Positions 6,476 to 14,785 of a stretch of 38,042 nt of DNA are shown here, one piece after another (position 1 is the first letter of the stretch; each line of letters begins with the position of its first letter). Source of the DNA: Minwuia sp. (lineage in GTDB: Bacteria; Pseudomonadota; Alphaproteobacteria; Minwuiales; Minwuiaceae); assembly GCA_029210175.1 (NCBI GenBank), contig JARGPL010000026.1, forward strand, positions 1 through 38,042. Reading direction: 5' to 3'. A model generated the notes under the pieces. The model was given only the letters and a program-made list of their open reading frames with translations. It had not been told where the DNA came from and did not search any database. The translations under genes and the position numbers were made by a program.

Positions 6476-7807
6476 ATGTACCCTGATCCGGAGTCCAGAT
6501 CTGCCAAACTGACCCAGCGGGCCATGGCTGTCCTGCCCGATGGCGGCAGCCGGTCCACCACCCGCCTTTCCCCGCACGCGATCTACGTGCAGAAGGGTTT
6601 CGGGTCCCGCGTGACCGACGTCGATGGCAATGAACTGGTCGATTTCAACAACAACTACACTTCGCTGATCCACGGCCATTCCCACCCTGATGTGGTGGCG
6701 GCCCTGCACGAACAGGTGGAGCGAGGCACCGCGTTCGCGTTCGCAACGGAGGCCGAGATCGAACTGGCCGAGATGCTGACCGCCCGGGTCGATGGTTTCG
6801 ACCGTATCCGGTTCTGCAATTCGGGATCGGAAGCGGTGATGAACGCCATCAAGGCCGCACGGGCCTTCACCGGTCGGCCAAAGATCGCCAAGTGCGAAGG
6901 GGCCTATCACGGATCCTATGACTTTGCGGAGGTGTCGCTGTCGACCGGACCGGAAGTCTGGGGCCCCGAGGATCAGCCCAACAGCGTTCCCTACAGCCAC
7001 GGCACACCACAGGGCGTGCTGTCGGACGTGATCGTGATCCCGTTCAATGAACCGGAGAAGGCCGAGGCCATTCTGGATGCCCACGCCCATGAACTGGCGG
7101 GCGTGCTGTTCGATCCGGTTTCGACCCAGGTCGGCTTGCTGTCACCCACCCCGGCATTCCTCGACATGCTGTCGCGGTTTCGGGAGCGGTCCGGCGCGCT
7201 GCTGATCTTCGATGAGGTCATTGCGTTCCGTCAGGCATACAACGGCAGTCAGGCCATCATGGGCATTCGCCCCGACATTTCGTCGCTCGGCAAGATCATC
7301 GGCGGTGGCCTGCCGGTGGGCGCCATCGCCGGACGCAAGGAAGTGATGCAGGTCTTTGAAGTCGATGGGAAGAAGGCGCGCCTGCCCCACGGTGGCACCT
7401 TCAATGCCAATCCGATGACGATGGTCGCCGGACGCGCCGCCATGGCGGCCTGGACAGAGGACGCTGTCGAGGATCTGAACCGGATGGGTGCCTGCTGTCG
7501 GGAAAAACTGCAGGAGGCGATCCGCATTGCCAACGTGCCGGGCCAGGTGACCGGCAGCGGCTCCCTGTTCCGGTTCCACACCCATGGCCGGTCAATGAAC
7601 AGCTATCGCGATACCCATCCACAGGGCCAGGAATCGGACCGCAACGAGGCGCTGTTCCGCCATCTGATCGGCGCCGGGCTTTATTCCACACCCTATGGGC
7701 TGGGCTGTGTTTCGACGGCGACAGGCACCGCAGATGTCGATCGGCTGGCCGAGGAGACGACGGTCGGGCTGCGCGCCATGCGGGAAGCAGGACTGTTTGA
7801 CGCCTGA
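6476..7807 (+). CDS. Class III aminotransferase, glutamate-1-semialdehyde aminomutase-like
   Basis: A 443-residue PLP enzyme of class III. Motifs are VDFNNNYTSLIHGHSHP near 55-71, the phosphate-cup NSGSEAVMNAIKAARAFTG (115-133), YHGSYDFAEV, the PLP-ring Asp in LLIFDEVIAFR (D246), and the Schiff-base lysine K273 in SSLGKIIGGGLPVGA, followed by HGGTFNANPMTM. The last segment is typical of the glutamate-1-semialdehyde 2,1-aminomutase subgroup, which also contains catabolic beta-amino acid and other aminotransferases. Context favours a catabolic enzyme over tetrapyrrole synthesis. AGGAGAGCGCG precedes the ATG. Separated by 99 bases from the FAD gene and followed at once by a short terminator-like hairpin, so it is probably the last gene of this operon. 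Confidence 0.88.
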   Translation: MYPDPESRSAKLTQRAMAVLPDGGSRSTTRLSPHAIYVQKGFGSRVTDVDGNELVDFNNNYTSLIHGHSHPDVVAALHEQVERGTAFAFATEAEIELAEMLTARVDGFDRIRFCNSGSEAVMNAIKAARAFTGRPKIAKCEGAYHGSYDFAEVSLSTGPEVWGPEDQPNSVPYSHGTPQGVLSDVIVIPFNEPEKAEAILDAHAHELAGVLFDPVSTQVGLLSPTPAFLDMLSRFRERSGALLIFDEVIAFRQAYNGSQAIMGIRPDISSLGKIIGGGLPVGAIAGRKEVMQVFEVDGKKARLPHGGTFNANPMTMVAGRAAMAAWTEDAVEDLNRMGACCREKLQEAIRIANVPGQVTGSGSLFRFHTHGRSMNSYRDTHPQGQESDRNEALFRHLIGAGLYSTPYGLGCVSTATGTADVDRLAEETTVGLRAMREAGLFDA

Positions 7808-7825
7808 ACCGGGCATCCCGGTTTT
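7807..7825 (+). terminator. Short terminator-like hairpin after the aminotransferase gene
   Basis: AACCGGG-CAT-CCCGGTT is a perfect 7-bp stem with a 3-base loop, followed by only four T in all. It starts within the stop codon of the aminotransferase gene. The T tract is short, so termination may be partial. Confidence 0.5.
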
Positions 7826-7852
7826 GAAACGTACTCAGAAGTATGCGACTAT
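7824..7852 (+). promoter_or_regulatory. Candidate promoter with operator palindrome for the TetR gene
   Basis: TTGAAA (7824-7829) and GACTAT (7847-7852) sit 17 bases apart. The spacer begins with an imperfect palindrome CGTACT-CAGA-AGTATG (7830-7845), whose arms match at five of six positions. A regulator bound there would block RNA polymerase, fitting autoregulation by the TetR protein encoded 80 bases downstream. The -10 box is weak. Confidence 0.45.
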
Positions 7853-7933
7853 ACCTTGACGTAACAACGTGGTGAGGCAAATCACCCGAGGGTCCTTTTC
7901 GTCTGGTCCCTTTTTCGGCAGGGGGTACTTCCG

Positions 7934-8563
7934 ATGCGATCGGGCATGCGGGACGAAATTGCAAGACTCAAGCGAGAGCGGATTCTGGAAGAAGCCAGGC
8001 AGCTCTTCTTTGAACAGGGCTACCAGGGCACGACACTCGATCAGGTGGCACGGCGTCTGGATGTCACCAAACCGTTCATTTATTCGCATTTCGACAACAA
8101 GGCGGCCCTGCTGGGCGACATTGCCGAACAGGGCACGCGCCAGTCGCTGAAGGCGGTGGCCGATGCGCATGACCGCAGTGGAGACCCGGCAGAGCGCCTG
8201 AGTTCCGCGATCCGTGAATTCAGCCATGTCGTGATGAACCATCAGGCCAATATTGCGGTCTATTTCCGCGAGGACAAATACGTGCCACCTGTTGCCAGCA
8301 AGCGCATCGACGAGATGCGCAGTGAATTCGACGAAAAGCTGTCGGCCCTGATCGAGGAAGGGGTTGCCAAGGGCATGTTCCAGACCGGGGATGTCCGTCT
8401 GGCGACCCTGGCGATTGGCGGCATGATCTCCTGGATGTTCACCTGGTACAGAACGGGTGGCAGGTTGAGCGACGATCACATTGCCGACCAGATGACCGAA
8501 CTGGCCATGCGGATGCTGGGTGCCGAGGATGTCGCCGCCCGGAACGCCAATGCCGCCGGATAG
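7934..8563 (+). CDS. TetR/AcrR family transcriptional regulator
   Basis: A 209-residue one-domain-plus-ligand-pocket regulator. Residues about 10-60 form the TetR DNA-binding domain: RERILEEARQLFFEQGYQGT then TLDQVARRLDVTKPFIYSHF and DNKAALLGDI. The rest is helical and carries the effector pocket. It lies 35 bases before the acyl-CoA ligase in the same direction, an arrangement common for repressors of acyl-CoA catabolic genes, so a CoA ester or its acid is a plausible ligand. The ATG at 7934 follows GGCAGGGGGTACTTCCG; a second ATG four codons later is also possible. A palindrome in its own promoter suggests autoregulation. Confidence 0.9.
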   Translation: MRSGMRDEIARLKRERILEEARQLFFEQGYQGTTLDQVARRLDVTKPFIYSHFDNKAALLGDIAEQGTRQSLKAVADAHDRSGDPAERLSSAIREFSHVVMNHQANIAVYFREDKYVPPVASKRIDEMRSEFDEKLSALIEEGVAKGMFQTGDVRLATLAIGGMISWMFTWYRTGGRLSDDHIADQMTELAMRMLGAEDVAARNANAAG

Positions 8564-8598
8564 CACCAACCACAACAGAACTTCGGGAGAGAGCTGAC

Positions 8599-10113
8599 AT
8601 GTCCGTCCCCGCCTATGACTGGATCGCGCATCACACTGCCTATCAGCCGAATGCGCAGGCAATCATCGATCTGCATTCCGGACGCAGGTTCACCTATGCG
8701 CAGATGGACGCCCGCGTGAACCAGTGCGCGCTTTTCCTGTCGGCGGGCTGTGGTGTCGGCCCTGGTGATCGGGTGGCGATGCTGGCGCACAACTCCAGCG
8801 ACCATTACGAGGTGGAGTTCGCCTGCCGCCGTCTGGGAGCGATCTTCCTGCCGCTGAACTGGCGTCTGGCGGTGCCGGAGCTTGAGTTCATTGTCGGGGA
8901 TGCGGCACCCCAGGTACTGATCACCGGGTCGGAATTCATGGAACAGGGTCGGGCAATTGCGCGGACCTGCGAGACTGCGCACCTGATCGAATGCGATGAC
9001 GGTGCCGACAGCGCCTATGAGCAGGGTCTGGCCAACACCCATGGTCGATCAGGGATTGCTGACCTGACCCATGATGATACCTGGGCGCTGGTCTACACCT
9101 CCGGCACCACCGGTCGGCCAAAGGGTGCCCGGGTCACGCATGGCCAGGCGTTCTTCAATGCCGTGAATTCCACCATGAAATGCGAACTGACGACGCATTC
9201 GGTCAACCTGGCATTCCTGCCGATCTTCCACATTGGCGGGCTGCAGCTGTTTGCCAACGGGATCTTCCACATCGGTGGCACCAACATCGTGATGCGGACG
9301 TTCGATCCGCTGGATTTCCTCAATCTGCTGTCGGACCCGGAACTGGCAATCAGCCATGGTTTCGGCGTGCCAACGAATTTCCTGTTCGCGAGCCAGTTGC
9401 CTGAATTCGCCACCGCCGATCTTTCCCGGCTGGTCACCATCGGTGTCGGTGGCGCCGCGTGCCCGCGCACGCTGCTGGAAACCTATGCGGAGCGGGGGGT
9501 GATGCTGCAGAACGGTTGGGGCATGACTGAAACCTGCACGATGGGAACCCTGTTGTCGAAGGACCGTGCCCTGGACAAGATCGGTTCCACAGGAAAACCC
9601 GTCATGCACACGTCCATCCGCATTGTGGACGACAGTGGCACGGACCTGCCAGCTGGCGAGACAGGTGAACTCTGGATCAAGGGACCAACCATCACCCCCG
9701 GATACTGGAACCGCCCGGACGCCAACGAACAATCGTTCACCGATGGCTGGTTTCACACCGGTGACGCCGCATGCATGGATGATGAGGGCTTCGTCAGCAT
9801 CGTCGATCGCTACAAGGACATGTTCATCTCTGGCGGCGAAAACGTCTATCCGGCTGAGGTCGAGAACGTGTTGTACCAGCTGGATGGCATTGCCGAGACT
9901 GCTGTCATTGGCGTGCCCGATAACCGTTGGGGCGAAGTCGGGCGGGCCTTCGTCGTCGCCAAGACTGGTTCGAATCTGACCGAAGAAGCCATCACGGCGC
10001 ACTGCCTGGACAATCTTGCCCGTTTCAAGGTGCCGAAATCCGTTCGCTTCACTGATGAACTGCCCCACAATGCCACCGGCAAGGTCACGAAACATCTGCT
10101 GCCGCGCGACTGA
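8599..10113 (+). CDS. AMP-forming acyl-CoA ligase (fatty-acyl-CoA synthetase-like)
   Basis: A 504-residue ANL-superfamily enzyme that would activate a carboxylic acid with ATP and join it to CoA. The P-loop YTSGTTGRPKGA is at 166-177, the adenine-binding NGWGMTETCTMG near 305, the hinge region YKDMFISGGENVYPAEVENV near 410-430, and the catalytic lysine is K495 in HNATGKV. Length and motifs are complete. The substrate pocket does not reveal the acid; medium-chain, aromatic and carnitine-type acids are all handled by close relatives. GGGAGAGAG precedes ATG 8599. Probably co-transcribed with the TetR gene and regulated by it. The VWA gene follows after 30 bases and may share the transcript. Confidence 0.92.
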   Translation: MSVPAYDWIAHHTAYQPNAQAIIDLHSGRRFTYAQMDARVNQCALFLSAGCGVGPGDRVAMLAHNSSDHYEVEFACRRLGAIFLPLNWRLAVPELEFIVGDAAPQVLITGSEFMEQGRAIARTCETAHLIECDDGADSAYEQGLANTHGRSGIADLTHDDTWALVYTSGTTGRPKGARVTHGQAFFNAVNSTMKCELTTHSVNLAFLPIFHIGGLQLFANGIFHIGGTNIVMRTFDPLDFLNLLSDPELAISHGFGVPTNFLFASQLPEFATADLSRLVTIGVGGAACPRTLLETYAERGVMLQNGWGMTETCTMGTLLSKDRALDKIGSTGKPVMHTSIRIVDDSGTDLPAGETGELWIKGPTITPGYWNRPDANEQSFTDGWFHTGDAACMDDEGFVSIVDRYKDMFISGGENVYPAEVENVLYQLDGIAETAVIGVPDNRWGEVGRAFVVAKTGSNLTEEAITAHCLDNLARFKVPKSVRFTDELPHNATGKVTKHLLPRD

Positions 10114-10143
10114 GCCGGTTCAACCGATACCCGAGGTCCGAAA

Positions 10144-11634
10144 ATGATTACCCCGATGCTGGCCGACTTCCTGAAAGCACTCAGGGAAGCGGATCTGAAG
10201 ATCTCGCCTGCCGAAACGCTGGAAGCGCACAAGGCGATTGATCTGGTGGGATTTGGTGACCGGGACCTGTTGAAAGACAGTCTGGCGATCACGCTTGCCA
10301 AGTCGGAACTGGAAAAGGAATCCTTCGACGATTGCTTTGATCGGTTCTTCGCTGTCCAGGACTTCGATGACGAAACCGCCGCATCCAATGATGACGAAGC
10401 ACCTGAAACATCTGATCGTGATGCGGATGCGCCGTCCGATGACGCGCCCGGTGGCGATGGCATGCAGGGCGGTGAAGGCGGTGAAGGTGGACAGGGTGAC
10501 GGCGGTGGCGGCGGCACAGGCGGCGCGCCCGGGGCGGCGGAAAGCACCGCCGATCCGTCCGCCCTTTCCGAACTGTCGCGCATGCTGCTGGAAAATGACC
10601 GCGCCGGTCTCGAGACCCGGTTGGCCGAAGCGGCTGAGGAATCAGGTGTGCGGGAAATCGTGCTGTTCACCCAGATCGGCCTGTTCACCCGGCGCATCGC
10701 GGAAGGCATGGGCCTGGACGAACTGGACGATGATCTGGCCGACCTGCGCGACGCCGGGCTTGCAGGCGACGGAATGGCGGAAGCGCTGGGCCAGCGGCTG
10801 AACCAGGCGCGGGGCCGGATGATGGATCGCCTGCGTGATTACGTCGAGAAACAGCTCGCCCTGCAGGCAGCCGGCCAGAGCCGCCGCATCCGTGAGGAGA
10901 TGCTGCAGAAGATGCGGCTGACCAACGTCGAACGCCGCGATTTCGTGCAGATGCAGGAACTGGTGCGCAAGATGGCGAAGAAGCTGGTGGTGCAGCATTC
11001 CCGCAGGCGCAAGAAATCGAACCGGGGCCAGCTGGATATCCGGCGCACCCTGCGCGACAACCAGGCCTATGACGGGCTGATCATGGAACCGAAGTGGCGG
11101 CGTACCAAGATCGACCGGCCTGACGTGCATGTGCTGTGCGACGTGTCCGGTTCGGTCGCCAACGTCTCCCGCTTCCTGCTGATGTTCCTCTATTCACTGC
11201 AGGAGGTTCTGCCCAAGGTCCGCGCCTATGCCTTCGCCGGGGAATTGCGGGAGGTGACGCGACTTTTCGAGACCAGGGGCATCGAGGAAGCGGTGACCAC
11301 CGTGCTGGAAGACTTTGCCCACATGTCGACCGACTATGGTCGCGCGCTGCTGGATTTCCGCGACATCGCGCTCGACGACGTGGATTACAAGACAACGGTG
11401 ATCATTCTCGGCGACGCCCGCACCAACTATGGTGAACCGCGTGCCGAGATCGTGCGGACCATCTATGACCGGTCGAAACGACTGATCTGGCTGAATCCGG
11501 AGGGACGGCTGCAGTGGGGCACCGGCGATTCGGAGATGCCGCGCTACGCCGCAAGCTGTCATCAGGTGGAAGTCTGCAACTCCCTGCGTCATCTGGAACG
11601 GATCGTGGATCGGGTATTGCGCGCCGCCATGTAA
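10144..11634 (+). CDS. CoxE-like VWA domain protein
   Basis: A 496-residue protein of the CoxE/VWA family. The N-terminal helical part (about 1-80) is followed by an acidic, then very glycine-rich linker (about 80-135), a basic helical segment (RRRKKSNRGQLDIRRTLR), and a C-terminal von Willebrand A domain whose metal site begins DVSGSVANVSRFLL. MIDAS motif DxSxS is intact. CoxE-type proteins usually work with a MoxR AAA+ ATPase in inserting metal cofactors or remodelling enzymes; no such ATPase lies next to it here. It follows the acyl-CoA ligase by 30 bases on the same strand, so it may act on an enzyme of that pathway, but that is inference. Confidence 0.85.
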   Translation: MITPMLADFLKALREADLKISPAETLEAHKAIDLVGFGDRDLLKDSLAITLAKSELEKESFDDCFDRFFAVQDFDDETAASNDDEAPETSDRDADAPSDDAPGGDGMQGGEGGEGGQGDGGGGGTGGAPGAAESTADPSALSELSRMLLENDRAGLETRLAEAAEESGVREIVLFTQIGLFTRRIAEGMGLDELDDDLADLRDAGLAGDGMAEALGQRLNQARGRMMDRLRDYVEKQLALQAAGQSRRIREEMLQKMRLTNVERRDFVQMQELVRKMAKKLVVQHSRRRKKSNRGQLDIRRTLRDNQAYDGLIMEPKWRRTKIDRPDVHVLCDVSGSVANVSRFLLMFLYSLQEVLPKVRAYAFAGELREVTRLFETRGIEEAVTTVLEDFAHMSTDYGRALLDFRDIALDDVDYKTTVIILGDARTNYGEPRAEIVRTIYDRSKRLIWLNPEGRLQWGTGDSEMPRYAASCHQVEVCNSLRHLERIVDRVLRAAM

Positions 11635-11661
11635 TCATGCGCGAAAAGCCGCTACGCAAGA

Positions 11662-12018
11662 TCAGGCGAGAGCGTCAGCCACCTTCAGGATGATCTCGTC
11701 CACGGTGAATGGCTTGACCACGATGTCGTGGATCAGCAGATCCAGATTGTGCGCCCGATCGCGTTCGTTGGCATATCCGGTCATCATCAGGATGCGCATG
11801 TCAGGCCAGGTCTTGCCCGCCTTCAGGGCCAGGGCCACCCCATCCATGATCGGCATGACAATGTCAGTCAGCAGCAGGTCATAGCTTTCCTGCCTCAGGC
11901 GCTCGAGGGCGGCAGCACCATCGGCGGCAACATCGACATCATGACCCGCGTGGCGCAATGCCCGCGAGACAATGTCCCTGATATGCGGTTCGTCATCGAC
12001 GACGAGAACCTTAGCCAT
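11662..12018 (-). CDS. cpdR: CpdR-like single-domain response regulator
   Basis: A 118-residue stand-alone receiver domain. The acidic pocket is VVDDE, the phosphoacceptor is D52 in LLLTDIVMPIMDG, and the conserved lysine is K102 in VVKPF. The stretch DIVMPIMDGVALALKA plus MMTGYANERDRA and LIHDIVVKPF is typical of CpdR, which in Caulobacter and other alphaproteobacteria controls ClpXP proteolysis of cell-cycle proteins when unphosphorylated. The ATG at 12018 follows AGGAAATTCAGGGC. It converges with the VWA gene (27-base gap) and follows the zinc-ribbon gene by 71 bases on the same strand. Another stand-alone receiver cannot be excluded, but the CpdR likeness is strong. Confidence 0.8.
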   Translation of the reverse strand: MAKVLVVDDEPHIRDIVSRALRHAGHDVDVAADGAAALERLRQESYDLLLTDIVMPIMDGVALALKAGKTWPDMRILMMTGYANERDRAHNLDLLIHDIVVKPFTVDEIILKVADALA

Positions 12019-12089
12019 GCCCTGAATTTCCTGCGATCAACGATGCACCATGATAGCCGCGGCCCGGATTGCTGCAAACCCGCCGTGAT

Positions 12090-13073
12090 TCAGTGGTCCC
12101 CGGTGGTTTCAGCCTCAGCGGTCGCACCTGTCACGCTGGCGGGAACATCGCTCAGCCGCAGTGCCATGACCCGGCTCTCCTTCGGTGCCAGGGGCTGGTC
12201 TGACGGCAGGCGGATCCGCTCGCTCTTCTCGGTCGCACCGTCCGCCCTGACCAGATGCACCACGGCGATGGGCAGCGCCTGTTGTTCAGCCGTGGTGTTG
12301 GTCAGCCGGATCAGGATGTTCAGTTGCCGCTGACCGCCGTTCTCGATCAATTCCGAACTCTCGATGGCCAGTTCCACTCCGGGTTTTTCAGCGTGGACCG
12401 CCGCGTCGCCGGAAACCGCACCCGTCATGTCGCCGATGGTCTGGTAGAGACGGTCCAGCGGCGGCCAGGCCTCTGTCAATGGCTGACGCATGAATGTCAG
12501 TGCCGCGGCAAGCCCGGCCATGCAAAGCAGCAGCACAATCCAGCCGACCCAGACCCAGGCTGGCGTTCGACGCCGAGGCGCCTTGCCCTTGCCCTTGCCC
12601 GCCATCTGTTTCGATCCGCCTGATTTCTGCCGATCCTTCTTGCTGCGCTCGGCATCATGAAATGAGCCCGCGTCCGGTTCGGCCTGTGCTTCAAGAACCG
12701 GTGCTTCAAGAACCGGTGCTTCAAGCGCCGATGCTTCGTCCAAGACATCATCGGCCTTGTCGTCAGGGGCAGCATCGTGGGCGGCACTGCCCAGACCCGG
12801 CATGTCGTCCAGCCCGAAGCCAACCTGATCGTCCGGCACCTGCTCAGCGGCTGATTCGGAAGGGACCGGCGGTTCGGCCACAGCCGATTCGGCTTCAGGT
12901 GTGGTGTCTGGTCTGGTGGATTCGCTGCGTGCATCGACTTCGTCCACAGCATCGCTGCCGTCCGACGTCCAGCGATGGCTGCACTTCACGCAGCGTACTT
13001 CGCGGGCGCCGGCCTGGAATACATCGTCGCCAATCACATAGCGCGTTGCACAGGCTGGACAGGTCAATATCAT
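12090..13073 (-). CDS. Zinc-ribbon (MJ0042-type) membrane protein with DUF3426-like C-terminus
   Basis: A protein of about 327 residues. The N-terminus is an MJ0042/zinc_ribbon_5 finger, MILTCPACATRYVIGDDVF with the second pair at VRCVKCSHRW. A long acidic, proline-containing linker with repeated LEAPV units follows, then a basic stretch, one membrane segment (WVWVGWIVLLLCMAGLAAAL) and an outside domain resembling DUF3426 (ESSELIENGGQRQLNILIRL, then PKESRVMALRLSDVP). ATG 13073 is chosen because the finger starts at once; a TTG further upstream would add nine residues. Its role is unknown. It sits divergently from ftsE, a neighbourhood often conserved in alphaproteobacteria, hinting at an envelope or division-linked job. 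Confidence 0.8.
   Translation of the reverse strand: MILTCPACATRYVIGDDVFQAGAREVRCVKCSHRWTSDGSDAVDEVDARSESTRPDTTPEAESAVAEPPVPSESAAEQVPDDQVGFGLDDMPGLGSAAHDAAPDDKADDVLDEASALEAPVLEAPVLEAQAEPDAGSFHDAERSKKDRQKSGGSKQMAGKGKGKAPRRRTPAWVWVGWIVLLLCMAGLAAALTFMRQPLTEAWPPLDRLYQTIGDMTGAVSGDAAVHAEKPGVELAIESSELIENGGQRQLNILIRLTNTTAEQQALPIAVVHLVRADGATEKSERIRLPSDQPLAPKESRVMALRLSDVPASVTGATAEAETTGDH
12688..12732. repeat. Three tandem 15-bp units inside the zinc-ribbon gene
   Basis: GCTTCAAGAACCGGT occurs twice exactly, followed by GCTTCAAGCGCCGAT. On the coding (minus) strand it gives LEAPV-type pentapeptides in the linker. The unit is a multiple of three, so copy-number change would lengthen the linker without a frameshift. 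Confidence 0.75.
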
Positions 13074-13203
13074 TCGCGGGCTCGTCTGCCGGTCGGCCAA
13101 CCCGGTCGACAGCCGGGTGATGAGGCCATATAGGCACTGAATGACGCGCCGTTCAAGGCGGCGCCTCCCTTTACGGTTCCACTTCAGGCAAGGCGATACA
13201 GAC
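13074..13203. other. Divergent region, zinc-ribbon gene / ftsE
   Basis: 130 bases holding the start signals of both directions. It contains a GC hairpin GCGCCG-TTCAAGG-CGGCGC at 13146-13164 and a weaker CCCGG/CCGGG pair near 13104-13120. AGGCAAGG before 13204 may be the ftsE ribosome site. No clear promoter boxes were recognised. Confidence 0.4.
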
Positions 13204-13944
13204 GTGCAACAGCAGGGGATGGACGGTCAGGGCGAGCCATTGATCACCATGCGCAACGTCGGGCTGCGATATGGCACCGGGCCGGAAGTGCTGCGCGACC
13301 TGGATCTGGAGCTTGCGGAGGGTTCATTTCATTTCCTCACCGGCCGATCCGGTGCCGGAAAATCGTCCCTGTTGAGTCTGCTGCATCTCAGCCGCAGGCC
13401 GAGCCGCGGTCTGATGCAGGTCTTCGGGCACGACACGAACGATCTGCCATTGCGGGAACTGCCGATGCTGCGCCGACGCATCGGCGTCGTGTTCCAGGAT
13501 TTCCGTCTGCTCGACCATCTGACAGCGCAGGAAAACATCGCCCTGCCCCTGAAAGTGGCGAACGCCATGGAAGGTGCCCGGATCGACGAGATCGTGGGTG
13601 AACTGATCGACTGGGTCGGACTGACGAAACAGGCACAGGCCCGGCCACCAACCCTGTCCGGTGGTGAGAAGCAGCGTGTCGCCATCGCCCGGGCGGTCAT
13701 TTCCAGCCCCCGCCTGCTGCTGGCCGACGAACCGACCGGTAACGTCGATGACGAGATGGGCGAGCGACTGATGCGGCTGTTCGTGAAGCTCAATTCCCTC
13801 GGCACCACAATCATGATCGCTACGCATGATCGCAGCCTGCCGGTACGTTATGGCTATCCGCTGCTGCATCTGGAAGATGGTCGGCTCAGTCGTGAAATCG
13901 TGTCGGACGAACCAACGGGAGGGATGAAGGATGGCAGCGTCTGA
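13204..13944 (+). CDS. ftsE: Cell-division ABC transporter ATPase FtsE
   Basis: A 246-residue ATPase that pairs with FtsX at the division site to control cell-wall hydrolases. Walker A is GRSGAGKSS (about 47-55), the Q loop is VVFQDFRLL, the signature is LSGGEKQRVAIARA, Walker B is LLLADEPTGNVD, and the switch histidine is in MIATHD. LADEPTGNVD and DFRLL are typical of FtsE. I place the start at GTG 13204 because AGGCAAGG lies about ten bases upstream; ATG 13219 is the alternative and still keeps the whole domain. The end overlaps ftsX by 14 bases. Confidence 0.9.
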   Translation: MQQQGMDGQGEPLITMRNVGLRYGTGPEVLRDLDLELAEGSFHFLTGRSGAGKSSLLSLLHLSRRPSRGLMQVFGHDTNDLPLRELPMLRRRIGVVFQDFRLLDHLTAQENIALPLKVANAMEGARIDEIVGELIDWVGLTKQAQARPPTLSGGEKQRVAIARAVISSPRLLLADEPTGNVDDEMGERLMRLFVKLNSLGTTIMIATHDRSLPVRYGYPLLHLEDGRLSREIVSDEPTGGMKDGSV

Positions 13945-14785
13945 GCTTTCCCTCGACCGTGACCCGTCCAGCCGCTTCGTGCCCTGGATTGTTGCTGCCC
14001 TTTCCCTGATGTGCGCCATCGCCCTGGGCACGGCCTTCGCCCTTGCATCGATGACGGAGGGCTGGAGCCGTTCTGCCGCCGACCAGGTGACCCTGCGCGT
14101 GGCGACCGGCAGCACCGATGTACCCGCCCTCGTCGACCAGGTATCGCGCCTGTCGGCAGTCAGCCGGATCGAAAGGCTGCCCCGCGATCGGGTGGCCGCC
14201 ATGCTGCAGCCATGGCTGGGCGATCTGGCCGCGTCCGACAATGACCTGCTGCCGTTGCCCGAACTGATCGACGTCCGCCTGAACCCTGGTGCCGACCTGC
14301 AGCCCCTGTCGGCAATCATCGCCGACTTGCCGGAAGTCACCCTGGATAGCGCCGATGCATGGCTTGCCCCGCTGCAGGACCTGACAAGCCTGGCGCGCAT
14401 GGTGGCCTGGGCGCTGGCCGCCGTGGCCGTGGGTGCAATCATGCTCGTGACCGTCTTTGCCACACGTTCGGCCCTGGTGAACCAGCGCCCGACGGTCGAT
14501 CTGCTGCGTCTGATTGGCGCTGCGGACGGATATATCGCCCGCCGGTTCCAGCGCCACGGCCTGCGCCTGGCGCTGGTCGGTGGCATTGCCGGAACCGTGC
14601 CCGGACTGATCGTCATCTTTTTCGCCACCGCCGCAGCACGGTTGCAGGGCGCCACATTGCTGAACGGTCTCAGCCCGTCGCTGGCAGGCTGGATCGCCAT
14701 TGCCGCCCTGCCCCTGATCGTTGCCGTGGTGGCGACCTTCACGGCGCGGATCACGGTCCTGAAGCTGTTGCGCGCGAGCTGGTGA
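13931..14785 (+). CDS. ftsX: Cell-division protein FtsX (permease-like)
   Basis: A 284-residue inner-membrane protein: one N-terminal membrane segment (about 17-42), a periplasmic domain of some 120 residues (LSAVSRIERLPRDRVAAMLQ ... LPEVTLDSADAW), then three membrane segments (about 157-180, 210-235 and 250-272). This four-segment plan is that of FtsX, which couples FtsE ATP turnover to periplasmic amidase activation. The QRPTVDLLRLIGAADGYIAR segment after the second membrane helix is the typical FtsX cytoplasmic loop (VxLLxLxGA). Overlap with ftsE and a TGATG junction with the next gene show one operon. Confidence 0.88.
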   Translation: MAASELSLDRDPSSRFVPWIVAALSLMCAIALGTAFALASMTEGWSRSAADQVTLRVATGSTDVPALVDQVSRLSAVSRIERLPRDRVAAMLQPWLGDLAASDNDLLPLPELIDVRLNPGADLQPLSAIIADLPEVTLDSADAWLAPLQDLTSLARMVAWALAAVAVGAIMLVTVFATRSALVNQRPTVDLLRLIGAADGYIARRFQRHGLRLALVGGIAGTVPGLIVIFFATAAARLQGATLLNGLSPSLAGWIAIAALPLIVAVVATFTARITVLKLLRASW

